Source of the DNA: JACCYQ01 sp036675565
GTDB taxonomy: Bacteria; Bacteroidota; Bacteroidia; Chitinophagales; Chitinophagaceae
Assembly (NCBI GenBank): GCA_036675565.1
Contig: JAKFER010000074.1
Coordinates: 1 to 16,823, forward strand
Length of the DNA: 16,823 nucleotides
Direction: 5' to 3'
Shown here: one piece after another, positions 6,465-13,952 of the stretch
Layout of the letters: every line of letters begins with the position of its first letter
How positions within the stretch are numbered: position 1 is the stretch's first letter
Program-made: the position numbers and the translations under genes
The notes under the pieces: model-generated
What the model saw: only the letters and a program-made list of their open reading frames with translations
Database searches by the model: none
Told to the model about the DNA's origin: nothing

Positions 6465-8093
6465 TTATATCTTGAAGCCTAATGTAAGGACAGCATTGCC
6501 GGTTGTATTCCTGATATTGGCCATTACATTGGGTGCGGATTCTAACCGGTAAGGAACATGTACATCTTTAGTCATATTGTGCACATAAGTAACGTCTATG
6601 AACATCCCTTTATGACGATAACCCAGGCCACCACTCAAGAGGAAACGATTCCCTTTTTCACCAATTAAATTTTTATAGGGATTGCCATAATAAGCTGCGC
6701 CGGCACGTACCATAACTGTATTAAATTTTAATTCTCCACCGAGCTTAAAATTGAATGCGGCTTTATATGTATTATCGATCACATCGTTCAATGCGCTGAA
6801 ATAATCTTTTGTTGACTGGCTGTTATCTGCTTCTGCATCGGTACTGAAGGAGGATGCTTTGTAATTGATATACTCGATATCAGCAGTAAGAAATCCTTTT
6901 TGCCGACGAACATCTTCTGCTTCACGCAATACATATGATGCACTGGCAATCACCCTGTATGGGGTCATCAGGTAATACTTAAAATCAGAAACATTTCCTG
7001 TCAATGAACTGGACTCCTGGTTTAAAATTCCCTGGTAATTTTCAGTATCAGTTTCTACAAATACATCATAGCTTTCGGTGATGTTATAAAAAGAAGGGGA
7101 GTGAACAGCAAGACCCAACCGGATAAATTCAACCGGTTTAAAGATAACTCCAGCTTTTACATTTAAACCGATCCCTTTGGTAGTAAGATTTTCTTCAATG
7201 GATGCGAAATTAAATTTGTTCATGGAGTTATCTGTAGCATCAGCCTCTGTAAATGTTGATGTGCGGTCATAATGCAAAAACGGTATTCCCAATGTACCGC
7301 CAACATACACTTTATCATTAAAACTGGCACCACCACCAAAAGTAAGTTCAGTAATACCTCCGGTGGTTTGTAAATAGTTTTCCTGGATTAAGCCCGTAGC
7401 TAATAAGTTTTGAGCCCTGGATTGAAATTCAAAGTTTCCATTTGTTCCGCCACTAATTGTATCTATCCAATAGGTATTAAAAGCCAAACTGCTTCCATAA
7501 GGATAATTGCCTGAAACATTATTGGCATCACCTTCATTAGCATTGCGGATCTCCTCTAAAAACTTTTGAGAATAAGATGTGGCATTGTTTTGCCCGCGAT
7601 ATAATACACTGTTATTGAAATTAGCACTTCGGTTTACTGCAATAGCAAATGCAGAACTGGTAACCTGGCCGCCCCGGCGAGCTCCTGCACCCAGGACTAT
7701 TCCGGTGGTTCCTAAATTAAAACTGTTCTTTTTATCTTTTTCTGTACGATTTAAATAACTGGTTTTATTACTGGATAAATTAAAACCGGGTGTAATTACA
7801 AAATCCCCGGTCTTATAAAAGGCTAATCCGGCAGGATTTACATAAGCCGAAGTAATATCACCTCCTAAAGAGCCCATAGCCCCACCAATAGCTTGTTGCC
7901 TGGCAGTTCCCGTTGGTACAACCCAGGAATAACGTAAGGCATCTGCCGGTTCCTGCGCATATAAATGGCTGGTGGTAATCAAAATACCAAACAAAAACAG
8001 GGATGATTTTCTTTTTACAAAAACCGGGATTCTGTTAAGTGTCAGGTTATATGAATTTATCCATGTGCGTATTAAAACAATGAAGGATGTCAT
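6465..8093 (-). CDS. OmpP1/FadL-family outer-membrane transport protein
   Basis: This 542-residue outer-membrane beta-barrel is of the FadL/TodX type, whose known members take up long-chain fatty acids or other hydrophobic compounds. The mature N-terminus shows the family pattern GTARQQAIGGAMGSLGGD then AYVNPAGLAFY, which forms the plug region. Alternating amphipathic strands continue to the end, with the C-terminal strand NAVLTLGFKI. The signal peptide hydrophobic core is at about residues 31-43, and cleavage is likely after Ala46 or Gln47 (LYAQ). The n-region from the only in-frame ATG is about 30 residues, unusually long, so the true start could be a non-ATG codon further in. Length is at the upper side for FadL proteins. 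A perfect TAGCTTTG -7 box sits about 55 bases upstream. The ligand is not known. Confidence 0.82.
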   Translation of the reverse strand: MTSFIVLIRTWINSYNLTLNRIPVFVKRKSSLFLFGILITTSHLYAQEPADALRYSWVVPTGTARQQAIGGAMGSLGGDITSAYVNPAGLAFYKTGDFVITPGFNLSSNKTSYLNRTEKDKKNSFNLGTTGIVLGAGARRGGQVTSSAFAIAVNRSANFNNSVLYRGQNNATSYSQKFLEEIRNANEGDANNVSGNYPYGSSLAFNTYWIDTISGGTNGNFEFQSRAQNLLATGLIQENYLQTTGGITELTFGGGASFNDKVYVGGTLGIPFLHYDRTSTFTEADATDNSMNKFNFASIEENLTTKGIGLNVKAGVIFKPVEFIRLGLAVHSPSFYNITESYDVFVETDTENYQGILNQESSSLTGNVSDFKYYLMTPYRVIASASYVLREAEDVRRQKGFLTADIEYINYKASSFSTDAEADNSQSTKDYFSALNDVIDNTYKAAFNFKLGGELKFNTVMVRAGAAYYGNPYKNLIGEKGNRFLLSGGLGYRHKGMFIDVTYVHNMTKDVHVPYRLESAPNVMANIRNTTGNAVLTLGFKI

Positions 8094-8147
8094 TTGATTT
8101 GTTTAAGATGGTAAACGGTTTTTGATTATCTGATCATCAGGAAAGGG

Positions 8148-8155
8148 CAAAGCTA
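8148..8155 (-). promoter_or_regulatory. Candidate -7 box for the FadL-like gene
   Basis: On the minus strand this reads TAGCTTTG, a perfect match to the Bacteroidota TAnnTTTG box. No clear TTTG element is found at the expected distance upstream, so it is only a candidate. Transcription would start near 8142, about 48 bases before the ATG at 8093. Confidence 0.3.
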
Positions 8156-8220
8156 TTGCAGGGACCAACCCTGTGATCGGAACGATATGCTAAAAAATTG
8201 AAAAACGTTGCCTGTTAAAT

Positions 8221-8910
8221 CTAGAACTTTCTTCTTGGAGCAGAACTTCCACTGCTGCTGCTACTGCTACTGCTGCTGCTGGTTGTTGTGCTGCTGCGTG
8301 ACGGGGTATTGTTGTTTGAATTATTATTACTGCTGCTGTTGCTGTTACCAAACAGGTCTCTTAAGCCCCTTCCTGCATCTGCATTACGTGCCCGGGAATT
8401 GTTTCTTGAAGATGATGGAGTATATGGGCGGTAACCAGCATTATTCTGCACTTTTGGATTTGAATAATTTTTATTCAACAACTGGCTGTTATTATAAGCA
8501 TTCAGGTTAATTCTGCGCGGACCAGCATTGGTAGTGCTGGTTTTTGGATTAACAATTATTACACCTGTATTATATGGATTGTAATAATGATTCCAGTAAT
8601 GGTATGGATTCCAGGGGTTGTTGTAATAAATATTGTTGTAAGAATAATTATAGCGGTTGTAATAATAGTAATCATCCAAATTTGACCACCTGGTGCGGTT
8701 CATTACTTTCATCCGCAGGTAACGGTCCTCATAATATTCGTCGCTACCTTCATAGTAACGATCATTTTCTTTTTCAACCCTTACATATTCATTGGCGGGT
8801 CTTTCGGGAGAAAAATATACATCGTCAGGGGTTTGACCAGTTTTATATGCGGTTGTGCAACTGCTGATAACCAGTGAAGCGAATGCCAAAAGTAAAATTG
8901 AAGATTTCAT
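8221..8910 (-). CDS. Tyr/Asn-rich lipoprotein with polyserine C-terminus
   Basis: This 229-residue putative lipoprotein has the signal peptide MKSSILLLAFASLVISSC with the lipobox-type Cys at residue 18, which would anchor it in a membrane. An acidic Tyr/Glu segment (EKENDRYYEGSDEYYEDRY) is followed by a Tyr/Asn/Pro/His-rich stretch with repeated NPY- and YNN-type words. The Ser/Asn-rich tail contains a long serine run and ends APRRKF. The frame extends upstream to an ATG at 9012, but that start would place 34 non-hydrophobic residues before the signal peptide, so 8910 is preferred. The composition suggests an extended, disordered surface or periplasmic protein; similar proteins are common hypotheticals in Chitinophagaceae, as far as I recall. 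Function is unknown. Confidence 0.72.
   Translation of the reverse strand: MKSSILLLAFASLVISSCTTAYKTGQTPDDVYFSPERPANEYVRVEKENDRYYEGSDEYYEDRYLRMKVMNRTRWSNLDDYYYYNRYNYSYNNIYYNNPWNPYHYWNHYYNPYNTGVIIVNPKTSTTNAGPRRINLNAYNNSQLLNKNYSNPKVQNNAGYRPYTPSSSRNNSRARNADAGRGLRDLFGNSNSSSNNNSNNNTPSRSSTTTSSSSSSSSSSGSSAPRRKF
8252..8280. repeat. Imperfect CTG/CTA trinucleotide run encoding polyserine
   Basis: A run of CTG and CTA triplets of about 29 bases encodes consecutive serines (AGC/AGT) on the minus strand in the lipoprotein tail. Similar Ser/Asn triplets continue through about 8340. In-frame slippage could change tail length without destroying the protein. Confidence 0.75.
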
Positions 8911-8963
8911 GGCAATGAGTTTATTCGGTTTATAATTGAAGTTACTACATTTGTGCCACTTGA

Positions 8964-8985
8964 ATGCAAACCTTGACGCTTGCAT
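8964..8985. promoter_or_regulatory. ATGCAA inverted repeat in the lipoprotein/proS divergent region
   Basis: ATGCAA (8964-8969) and TTGCAT (8980-8985) form a perfect 6+6 inverted repeat with a 10-base spacer. A further ATGCAAA lies at 9007-9013, inside GCAAAATTTGC. The arrangement lies 54-103 bases upstream of the lipoprotein start and could be an operator. AT-rich chance occurrence is not excluded. Confidence 0.3.
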
Positions 8986-9103
8986 CTTAGCCATCACAAT
9001 GTAAAAATGCAAAATTTGCTGTTAACTAAATGGTAAAGAAAGGTGGCTTTTTAAAGCGGTTTTTAAGCTTTCAACAGGCAAAAAATAAACAGATAAATTT
9101 AAA

Positions 9104-10582
9104 ATGAGTAAAGAAATTACTTCGCGTTCGCAGGATTATTCTCAATGGTATAATGACCTTGTTCTAAAAGGTGGTTTGGCAGATTATTCAGCTGTAAGAG
9201 GATGTATGGTGATTAAACCCTACGGCTATGCGTTATGGGAGAATATGCGTGATCAGCTGGATCGCATGTTTAAAGACACAGGCCATGTTAATGCATACTT
9301 TCCATTATTTGTTCCCAAAAGTTTTTTGGAAAAAGAGGAAGGTCATGCGGAAGGTTTTGCCAAAGAATGCGCCGTAGTTACACATTACCGTTTAAAAGCA
9401 AATCCTGATAAAAAAGGAACCCTGATGGTTGACCCTGAATCCAAACTGGAAGAGGAACTGATCGTTCGTCCAACCAGTGAGGCAATTATCTGGAACACAT
9501 ATAAAGATTGGATTAAATCATATCGTGACCTTCCATTGCTGATTAACCAATGGGCTAATGTGGTGAGGTGGGAGATGCGTACCCGTTTATTTTTAAGAAC
9601 CGCGGAATTCCTGTGGCAGGAAGGGCATACCGCCCATGCAACTGCCGAAGAAGCCGTAGCAGAAACCCGCCAGATGCTGGAAGTATATGCACAGTTTTCC
9701 GAAGAATACATGGCGCTACCGGTTATTCGCGGTGTAAAAACGGCCAGTGAAAGATTTGCCGGCGCAGAAGACACCTATTGCATTGAAGCTTTAATGCAGG
9801 ATGGAAAAGCATTGCAGGCAGGAACATCGCATTTCCTGGGACAGAATTTTGCCAAAGCATTCGATGTAAAATTTTTAAGTAAAGAAAACAAACAGGAATA
9901 TGTTTGGGCCACCAGTTGGGGCGTAAGTACCCGGTTGGTTGGTGCATTGGTTATGGCACATAGTGATGATGAGGGTTTAATTCTGCCTCCAAAAATTGCC
10001 CCGGTACAAGTTGTTATTGTTCCAATCTTTAAAGGTGATGATCAAAAAGCGAGGGTGGATAAAGTAGCCGATAAGTTAATCAAACAACTTAAAGATGTTG
10101 GTATCCGGGTAAAGTATGATGATAATGATAATAACCGCCCGGGTTGGAAGTTTGCTGAATATGAAATGAAAGGGGTACCTGTAAGAATCACTTTAGGTGC
10201 ACGAGATCTTGAAAATAACGTTGTTGAATTAGCCAGGCGTGATACCAAAGAAAAAAGAAGTATTGGCCTTGATGGTTTAGCGGAACATATTTCAATATTG
10301 CTGGATGATATTCAGCAAAGCATGTTTAATAAGGCTAAGCAATACCAGCAGGAACATATAACTCCTGCAAATGATTGGAATGAGTTTGTAAAACTGCTGG
10401 ATGAAAAAGGTGGTTTTATATCCGCTCATTGGGATGGTACAGCAGAAACGGAAGACGCGATCAAAGATAAAACCAAAGCCACTATCCGTTGTATTCCTTT
10501 GAATAATACAATGGAGAATGGGAATTGTATTTTAACGGGCAATCCATCAACCCAACGGGTACTTTTTGCACGGGCATATTAA
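9104..10582 (+). CDS. proS: Prolyl-tRNA synthetase, archaeal/eukaryotic type (ProS type 3)
   Basis: This 492-residue cytoplasmic class II enzyme charges tRNA-Pro with proline. Motif 1 lies around GCMVIKPYGYALWE (33-46), the proline/ATP site includes RPTSE (122-126), motif 2 is RWEMRTRLFLRTAEFLWQEGH (155-175) and motif 3 is GVSTRLVGALVMAHSD (273-288). An anticodon-binding domain follows at about 300-405, then the C-terminal domain specific to this short type, which ends LFARAY. There is no editing insertion as in the long bacterial ProRS. The C-terminal domain keeps IRCIPL and GNCILTG, but has DGTAETE where zinc-binding members carry two Cys, so the zinc site is probably lost; Bacteroidota homologs look similar as far as I recall. 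Full length. It is divergent from the lipoprotein gene. Confidence 0.96.
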   Translation: MSKEITSRSQDYSQWYNDLVLKGGLADYSAVRGCMVIKPYGYALWENMRDQLDRMFKDTGHVNAYFPLFVPKSFLEKEEGHAEGFAKECAVVTHYRLKANPDKKGTLMVDPESKLEEELIVRPTSEAIIWNTYKDWIKSYRDLPLLINQWANVVRWEMRTRLFLRTAEFLWQEGHTAHATAEEAVAETRQMLEVYAQFSEEYMALPVIRGVKTASERFAGAEDTYCIEALMQDGKALQAGTSHFLGQNFAKAFDVKFLSKENKQEYVWATSWGVSTRLVGALVMAHSDDEGLILPPKIAPVQVVIVPIFKGDDQKARVDKVADKLIKQLKDVGIRVKYDDNDNNRPGWKFAEYEMKGVPVRITLGARDLENNVVELARRDTKEKRSIGLDGLAEHISILLDDIQQSMFNKAKQYQQEHITPANDWNEFVKLLDEKGGFISAHWDGTAETEDAIKDKTKATIRCIPLNNTMENGNCILTGNPSTQRVLFARAY

Positions 10583-10699
10583 TCATTTGTCTTTACGAAT
10601 TGATCTTACAATTATATTATGTGAACATTATTAAACGGTAATATTTGCATATGTAGATGCGTGCCACTATTTTTAGGACAACTAAAACTTAACTAAATA

Positions 10700-11170
10700 A
10701 TGGAAAATCAATTCTCAGAATCATCTTCGTTATTCGGACTGGCTATTAATGAAAACAACAAGAGCGATCTTGCTGATACCGCCCGCTGGGCACGGTTCCT
10801 TTCAATTGTGGGCTTTGTAATGTGCGGACTCATCGTCTTAATAGGCTTTTTTGCCGGAAGCATTTTTTCAATGTTTGCAACTTCGGATGAATTAGAAGGC
10901 CTTGGCGGAATGTCTTCAGCCATGGGACCTGCAATGGCATTCTTCTATGTGATCATTGCAGTCATTTATTTTATTCCATGTTTATTCCTGTTTCGTTTTG
11001 CAAACAAAATGAAAGTCGCTCTTTCATCTAATGACCAAACGGCTTTAAATACATCTTTTCAAAATTTGAAATCGATGTTTCGCTTTTTTGGAATCGTTAC
11101 CATCATCATGATCTCCATTTATGCAATTATTCTGTTGATCGCATTGGTTGGTGCAGCAGCAATGGGTTAA
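10700..11170 (+). CDS. DUF5362-like small membrane protein
   Basis: This 156-residue protein probably lies in the inner membrane. About 30 polar N-terminal residues are followed by three hydrophobic segments: about 33-58 (ending in a Gly/Phe-rich stretch), 79-100 and 128-154. A Gly/Met-rich loop (LEGLGGMSSAMGPAM) sits between the first two, and an amphipathic segment (LSSNDQTALNTSFQNLKSMFRF) between the last two. The pattern matches DUF5362 proteins, whose function is unknown. It has its own strong terminator and no overlapping neighbours, so it is likely monocistronic, separate from the upstream proS by 117 bases. Confidence 0.75.
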   Translation: MENQFSESSSLFGLAINENNKSDLADTARWARFLSIVGFVMCGLIVLIGFFAGSIFSMFATSDELEGLGGMSSAMGPAMAFFYVIIAVIYFIPCLFLFRFANKMKVALSSNDQTALNTSFQNLKSMFRFFGIVTIIMISIYAIILLIALVGAAAMG

Positions 11171-11188
11171 TTTATATATTCTTTTTTC

Positions 11189-11222
11189 ATCGCAGGGACA
11201 TCTGTCTCTGCGATTTTTTTTT
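11189..11222 (+). terminator. Rho-independent terminator after the DUF5362-like gene
   Basis: ATCGCAGGGACA (11189-11200) pairs with TGTCTCTGCGAT (11203-11214), with one G-T wobble. In practice the hairpin has an 11-bp stem and a 4-base loop. A run of T extends to 11222. It lies 18 bases after the stop codon. Confidence 0.88.
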
Positions 11223-11272
11223 GCTAACATTTCGTTGAAATAAAATTTACCGTGAAAAGCAAATTATTAAGT

Positions 11273-12073
11273 TCAATTAACGGAGAGGTAATTATAATCT
11301 TTCAATAGAATTTTCAAAAATTCAAAAGGAGAAAGAGAAGTTGTAATTTTTAAGTGATTCTTAATCTTTTCACTGGCCATTTCTGCCAGTCCGAAATCGC
11401 CTGAAAGATTAGCTGTATCAAGAATGTGTTTGATGGAGTTGATATCCCGGTCACTTAATTGCATGATCTGTGGAAACGAAGGAACATAGGTTTCTTCTAC
11501 TTCCAGGAAAATTGTATCATCCATACTTTTTTTAGTGTTTGTACTGATGATAATGGTATGTGCCAATAAGTCACCGATTCGTTGTCCTTTTTTTGAAGTG
11601 GTTACCATTGTTACATCCACGATTAACATTAAAATACTTCCTAAAAGTGCATAAAGTACATAAGGCCCATATAATGGAGCATAAATGATCACCATTAAAA
11701 TCATATAATCAGAAGTACGGATAAGCCAGCGTATGATAAACTGGCTGATGCTGGCTTTCCCTCCGTTTTCATTGACTACCCTCAGCCGCATTATTTTTTT
11801 TCCCACGCTTTGTCCATTCATGGTAATTTCCATCACTACATGATATATGAAGAAGGGTAGTGTGATCATCAGCCCTATAGCCCAGGTATCGTATGGATTA
11901 CTGAAAGATGAACCTGAGTTTTCATAAATTTCATTATAAATTCTACTGGCGATGATCAGGTAGAAGATCTGTATAAAAAGATCAATGATCCACGCAAGAA
12001 GCCTTTTATGAAATGGGGGTATCTCAAAATCCAGGTGAATATTAAAGCTGGTAGGAATTTTAATGGCTGTCAT
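11273..12073 (-). CDS. RDD family membrane protein with C-terminal soluble extension
   Basis: This 266-residue protein probably sits in the inner membrane. The RDD domain shows Arg24 and Asp31 in KRLLAWIIDLF at the first helix (about 26-42), a second helix near 64-82, the conserved loop NGQSVGKKIMRLRVV (86-100), hydrophobic segments between about 123 and 155, and KGQRIGDLLAHTIII (162-176). The last ~80 residues form an acidic cytoplasmic-looking extension (FPQIMQLSDRDINSIKHIL). Known RDD proteins include putative transporters, but most have no assigned function. It is divergent from the SpoIIM/MoxR operon and separated by 99 bases. RDD genes often accompany SpoIIM and MoxR genes in Bacteroidota, so I infer a shared role. 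Confidence 0.9.
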   Translation of the reverse strand: MTAIKIPTSFNIHLDFEIPPFHKRLLAWIIDLFIQIFYLIIASRIYNEIYENSGSSFSNPYDTWAIGLMITLPFFIYHVVMEITMNGQSVGKKIMRLRVVNENGGKASISQFIIRWLIRTSDYMILMVIIYAPLYGPYVLYALLGSILMLIVDVTMVTTSKKGQRIGDLLAHTIIISTNTKKSMDDTIFLEVEETYVPSFPQIMQLSDRDINSIKHILDTANLSGDFGLAEMASEKIKNHLKITTSLSPFEFLKILLKDYNYLSVN

Positions 12074-12107
12074 AAAACTTGACCTGAAAATTAAACAATT
12101 ATTTCAG

Positions 12108-12115
12108 CAAAATTA
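12108..12115 (-). promoter_or_regulatory. Candidate -7 box for the RDD gene
   Basis: On the minus strand this reads TAATTTTG, a perfect match to TAnnTTTG. A TTTA sequence lies about 22 bases further upstream, at most a poor -33 element. Transcription would start near 12102, some 28 bases before the ATG at 12073. It lies in the 99-base divergent region shared with the SpoIIM-like gene. Confidence 0.33.
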
Positions 12116-12172
12116 AACGCGTTACTATACACCTTGGTAAAATGTATTATTTTACAACATTAAAGCCAGGAT

Positions 12173-13141
12173 TTGAGAGAAGCATTATTTATCAAAAAAA
12201 ATAAAAAGCGCTGGGAGAGATTGCAGGATTCGCCACCCGCTGATGCCGATGATATGGCGAAGGACTTTATCCGCCTGGTTGATGACCTTGCCTATGCAAA
12301 AACTTTTTATTCCAGCAGCAAGGTTACTCAATTCATCAATTCATTAGCAGCCCGTTTTTATTTAAGTATTTATCAAAACAGGAAAGAGGAATCCAACAGG
12401 TTGGTTTCCTTTTGGAAGGTTGATCTTCCGATGACTATTCATCGCCATTATAAAATCATCATCTTTACTTTTATCCTGTTTGCTATATTTTTTGCTGTTG
12501 GATTCTTCTCTGCCAAAAATGACGAATTATTTGTGCGCCAGGTTTTAGGGAATGGTTATGTTGATATGACGGAGAAAAATATTGAAGAAGGAAATCCATT
12601 TGGAGTTTACCAATCGGGCAGTGCTTTTTTAACCTGGATGGGTATCATGATCAACAACATCATGGTTTCCTTTATGTACTTTGCCAAAGGAATATTTTTT
12701 GGCATATTAACCATCAGTTCCATAGTCAAAGAAGCCATACGAATAGGAGCTTTTGAACAATTCTTTTTTGAAAGAGGGTTGGGGCTGCAATCGGTATTAA
12801 CAGTTTTTATTCATGGAACACTTGAAATTGCCGCGATCATTTTTGCGGGTTCGGCAGGAATTGTAATGGGTACCAGTTTTTTATTTCCAGGCACTCACTC
12901 CAGGTTGGATGCATTGAAAAAAGGAACAAAGGATGGCGTTAAAATGGTTGTTGGCCTGGTTCCCATTTTTATATTAGCAGCTTTTTTTGAAGGATATGTT
13001 ACCCGGCATTACAAGATGCCCATTTTTTTCAGTGTATCCATACTATTGCTTTCACTGGCTTTCCTGGTAGGATATTTTATTATTTATCCAATCCGACTTT
13101 CCCGGCGCCTTGCATTGGAAAAAAAGCAGGAGGAAATTTGA
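12173..13141 (+). CDS. SpoIIM-family (stage II sporulation protein M-like) membrane protein
   Basis: This 322-residue integral membrane protein has a cytoplasmic N-terminus (about 1-92) rich in charged residues and about five membrane segments near 93-113, 152-183, 207-233, 256-272 and 286-306. The family signature HGTLEIAAIIFAGSAG (214-229) and AAFFEGYVT (269-277) are present. The C-terminus is basic and cytoplasmic. The start codon is TTG: an in-frame TAA at 12161 leaves no ATG before residue 28, and the MREALFIKKN start resembles homologs as I recall them. SpoIIM in Bacillus works with SpoIIP and SpoIID in forespore engulfment, but this organism type does not sporulate. In Bacteroidota the protein accompanies MoxR/DUF58 operons, and its function is not known. 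It is the first gene of the operon and overlaps the next ATG by one base. Confidence 0.9.
   Translation: MREALFIKKNKKRWERLQDSPPADADDMAKDFIRLVDDLAYAKTFYSSSKVTQFINSLAARFYLSIYQNRKEESNRLVSFWKVDLPMTIHRHYKIIIFTFILFAIFFAVGFFSAKNDELFVRQVLGNGYVDMTEKNIEEGNPFGVYQSGSAFLTWMGIMINNIMVSFMYFAKGIFFGILTISSIVKEAIRIGAFEQFFFERGLGLQSVLTVFIHGTLEIAAIIFAGSAGIVMGTSFLFPGTHSRLDALKKGTKDGVKMVVGLVPIFILAAFFEGYVTRHYKMPIFFSVSILLLSLAFLVGYFIIYPIRLSRRLALEKKQEEI
13128..13133 (+). promoter_or_regulatory. Strong Shine-Dalgarno AGGAGG before the DUF4129 gene
   Basis: AGGAGG lies 7 bases before the ATG at 13141, inside the end of the SpoIIM-like gene. Bacteroidota genes rarely carry a strong Shine-Dalgarno sequence, and no other gene here does. 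It supports 13141 over the TTG at 13138. It may be partly a product of the encoded Gln-Glu-Glu codons. Confidence 0.5.
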
Positions 13142-13950
13142 TGTATCATATTTTAACGTCATCGTATATCCGAAGTTTTCTTATTGCCAGCCTTTTATTT
13201 TTTTTGTGTGATAAAATTCATGCGCAGCAGCAACAGGATTCTATTACCACAGCCGACCTGGTGGATTCCTCTTATGTGGAAGTTGAGGAATCATGGATGC
13301 CGGATACGATTTTTAATAATATCACAGGAATAGCTTATCCTGCCGATTCATTATCTACCCGTCATATTCCATCTGGCATTATTGATTCATTAAAAAAGGA
13401 CGAAGCTTTCTGGTATGCAGATCTGGCTAAAAATGCCCGCCCGAAAAAGGCGATAAAGGAAAACCAGGATCCTGGTTTTTTTAACAAACTGGTAAATAAG
13501 CAATGGTTTCAAACATTGGTATGGATTATCATCATTCTAGGGTTTTTTTCTGTGCTGGTTTGGTATTTATCAAGCAGCAATATTTCTCTTTTCAGACCAG
13601 CATCTAAATTTATTGACCATGATGGAGATCATATTACAACAAATATTTTTGAGATCAATTATAAAACAGAAATCGATAAGGCATTAAACTCAGAAAACTA
13701 TCGCCTGGCAATCAGGTTGATGTTTTTACAACTTTTAAAAAGAATGGATGAAAAAAAAATAATTAATTACCAACAGGACTTAACCAATCTTGATTACCGG
13801 ATGCAATTATATGGAACGCATTATGCACCCGCTTTTAACGACCTGGTAAAATTTTATGAATATACATGGTATGGTAAATGGCAACCCGGTAACAACCAGT
13901 TCACGCAGATAAAAAATAAATTTGAAAGCTTTAATGGGCAAATTAATTAA
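13141..13950 (+). CDS. DUF4129 domain-containing membrane protein
   Basis: This 269-residue protein has a signal peptide (residues 1-28, ending CDKIHAQ), a periplasmic segment of about 90 residues (30-120), one membrane helix (about 123-143, VWIIIILGFFSVLVWYL) and a cytoplasmic C-terminal domain. That domain matches DUF4129 (about 185-250: NYRLAIRLMFLQLLKRMDEKK and FYEYTWYGKW). It follows the SpoIIM-like gene with a 1-base overlap (TGATG), so the two are coupled. DUF4129 proteins are regularly found beside MoxR and DUF58 genes; their function is unknown. A role as a membrane adaptor for the MoxR ATPase is an inference from context. Confidence 0.85.
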   Translation: MYHILTSSYIRSFLIASLLFFLCDKIHAQQQQDSITTADLVDSSYVEVEESWMPDTIFNNITGIAYPADSLSTRHIPSGIIDSLKKDEAFWYADLAKNARPKKAIKENQDPGFFNKLVNKQWFQTLVWIIIILGFFSVLVWYLSSSNISLFRPASKFIDHDGDHITTNIFEINYKTEIDKALNSENYRLAIRLMFLQLLKRMDEKKIINYQQDLTNLDYRMQLYGTHYAPAFNDLVKFYEYTWYGKWQPGNNQFTQIKNKFESFNGQIN

Positions 13951-13952
13951 GC

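Noticed and set aside
8130..8140. CTGATCATCAG palindrome
   Set aside because: Short arms of 5 bases around one base; expected by chance in a window of this size.
8159..8173. CAGGG-ACCAA-CCCTG hairpin between lipoprotein and FadL-like genes
   Set aside because: The stem is only 5 bp with no T run after it on the minus strand, so it is not a credible terminator.
8208..8510. Plus-strand Cys-rich open frame
   Set aside because: It is the reverse complement of the serine triplet repeat of the minus-strand lipoprotein gene; composition is an artefact of CTG runs.
8574..8867. Plus-strand open frame rich in Cys and Asn
   Set aside because: It lies opposite the Tyr/Asn-rich lipoprotein coding sequence and has no family features.
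8911..9012. Extended start for the lipoprotein
   Set aside because: It places 34 residues before a good lipoprotein signal peptide and covers the divergent regulatory region.
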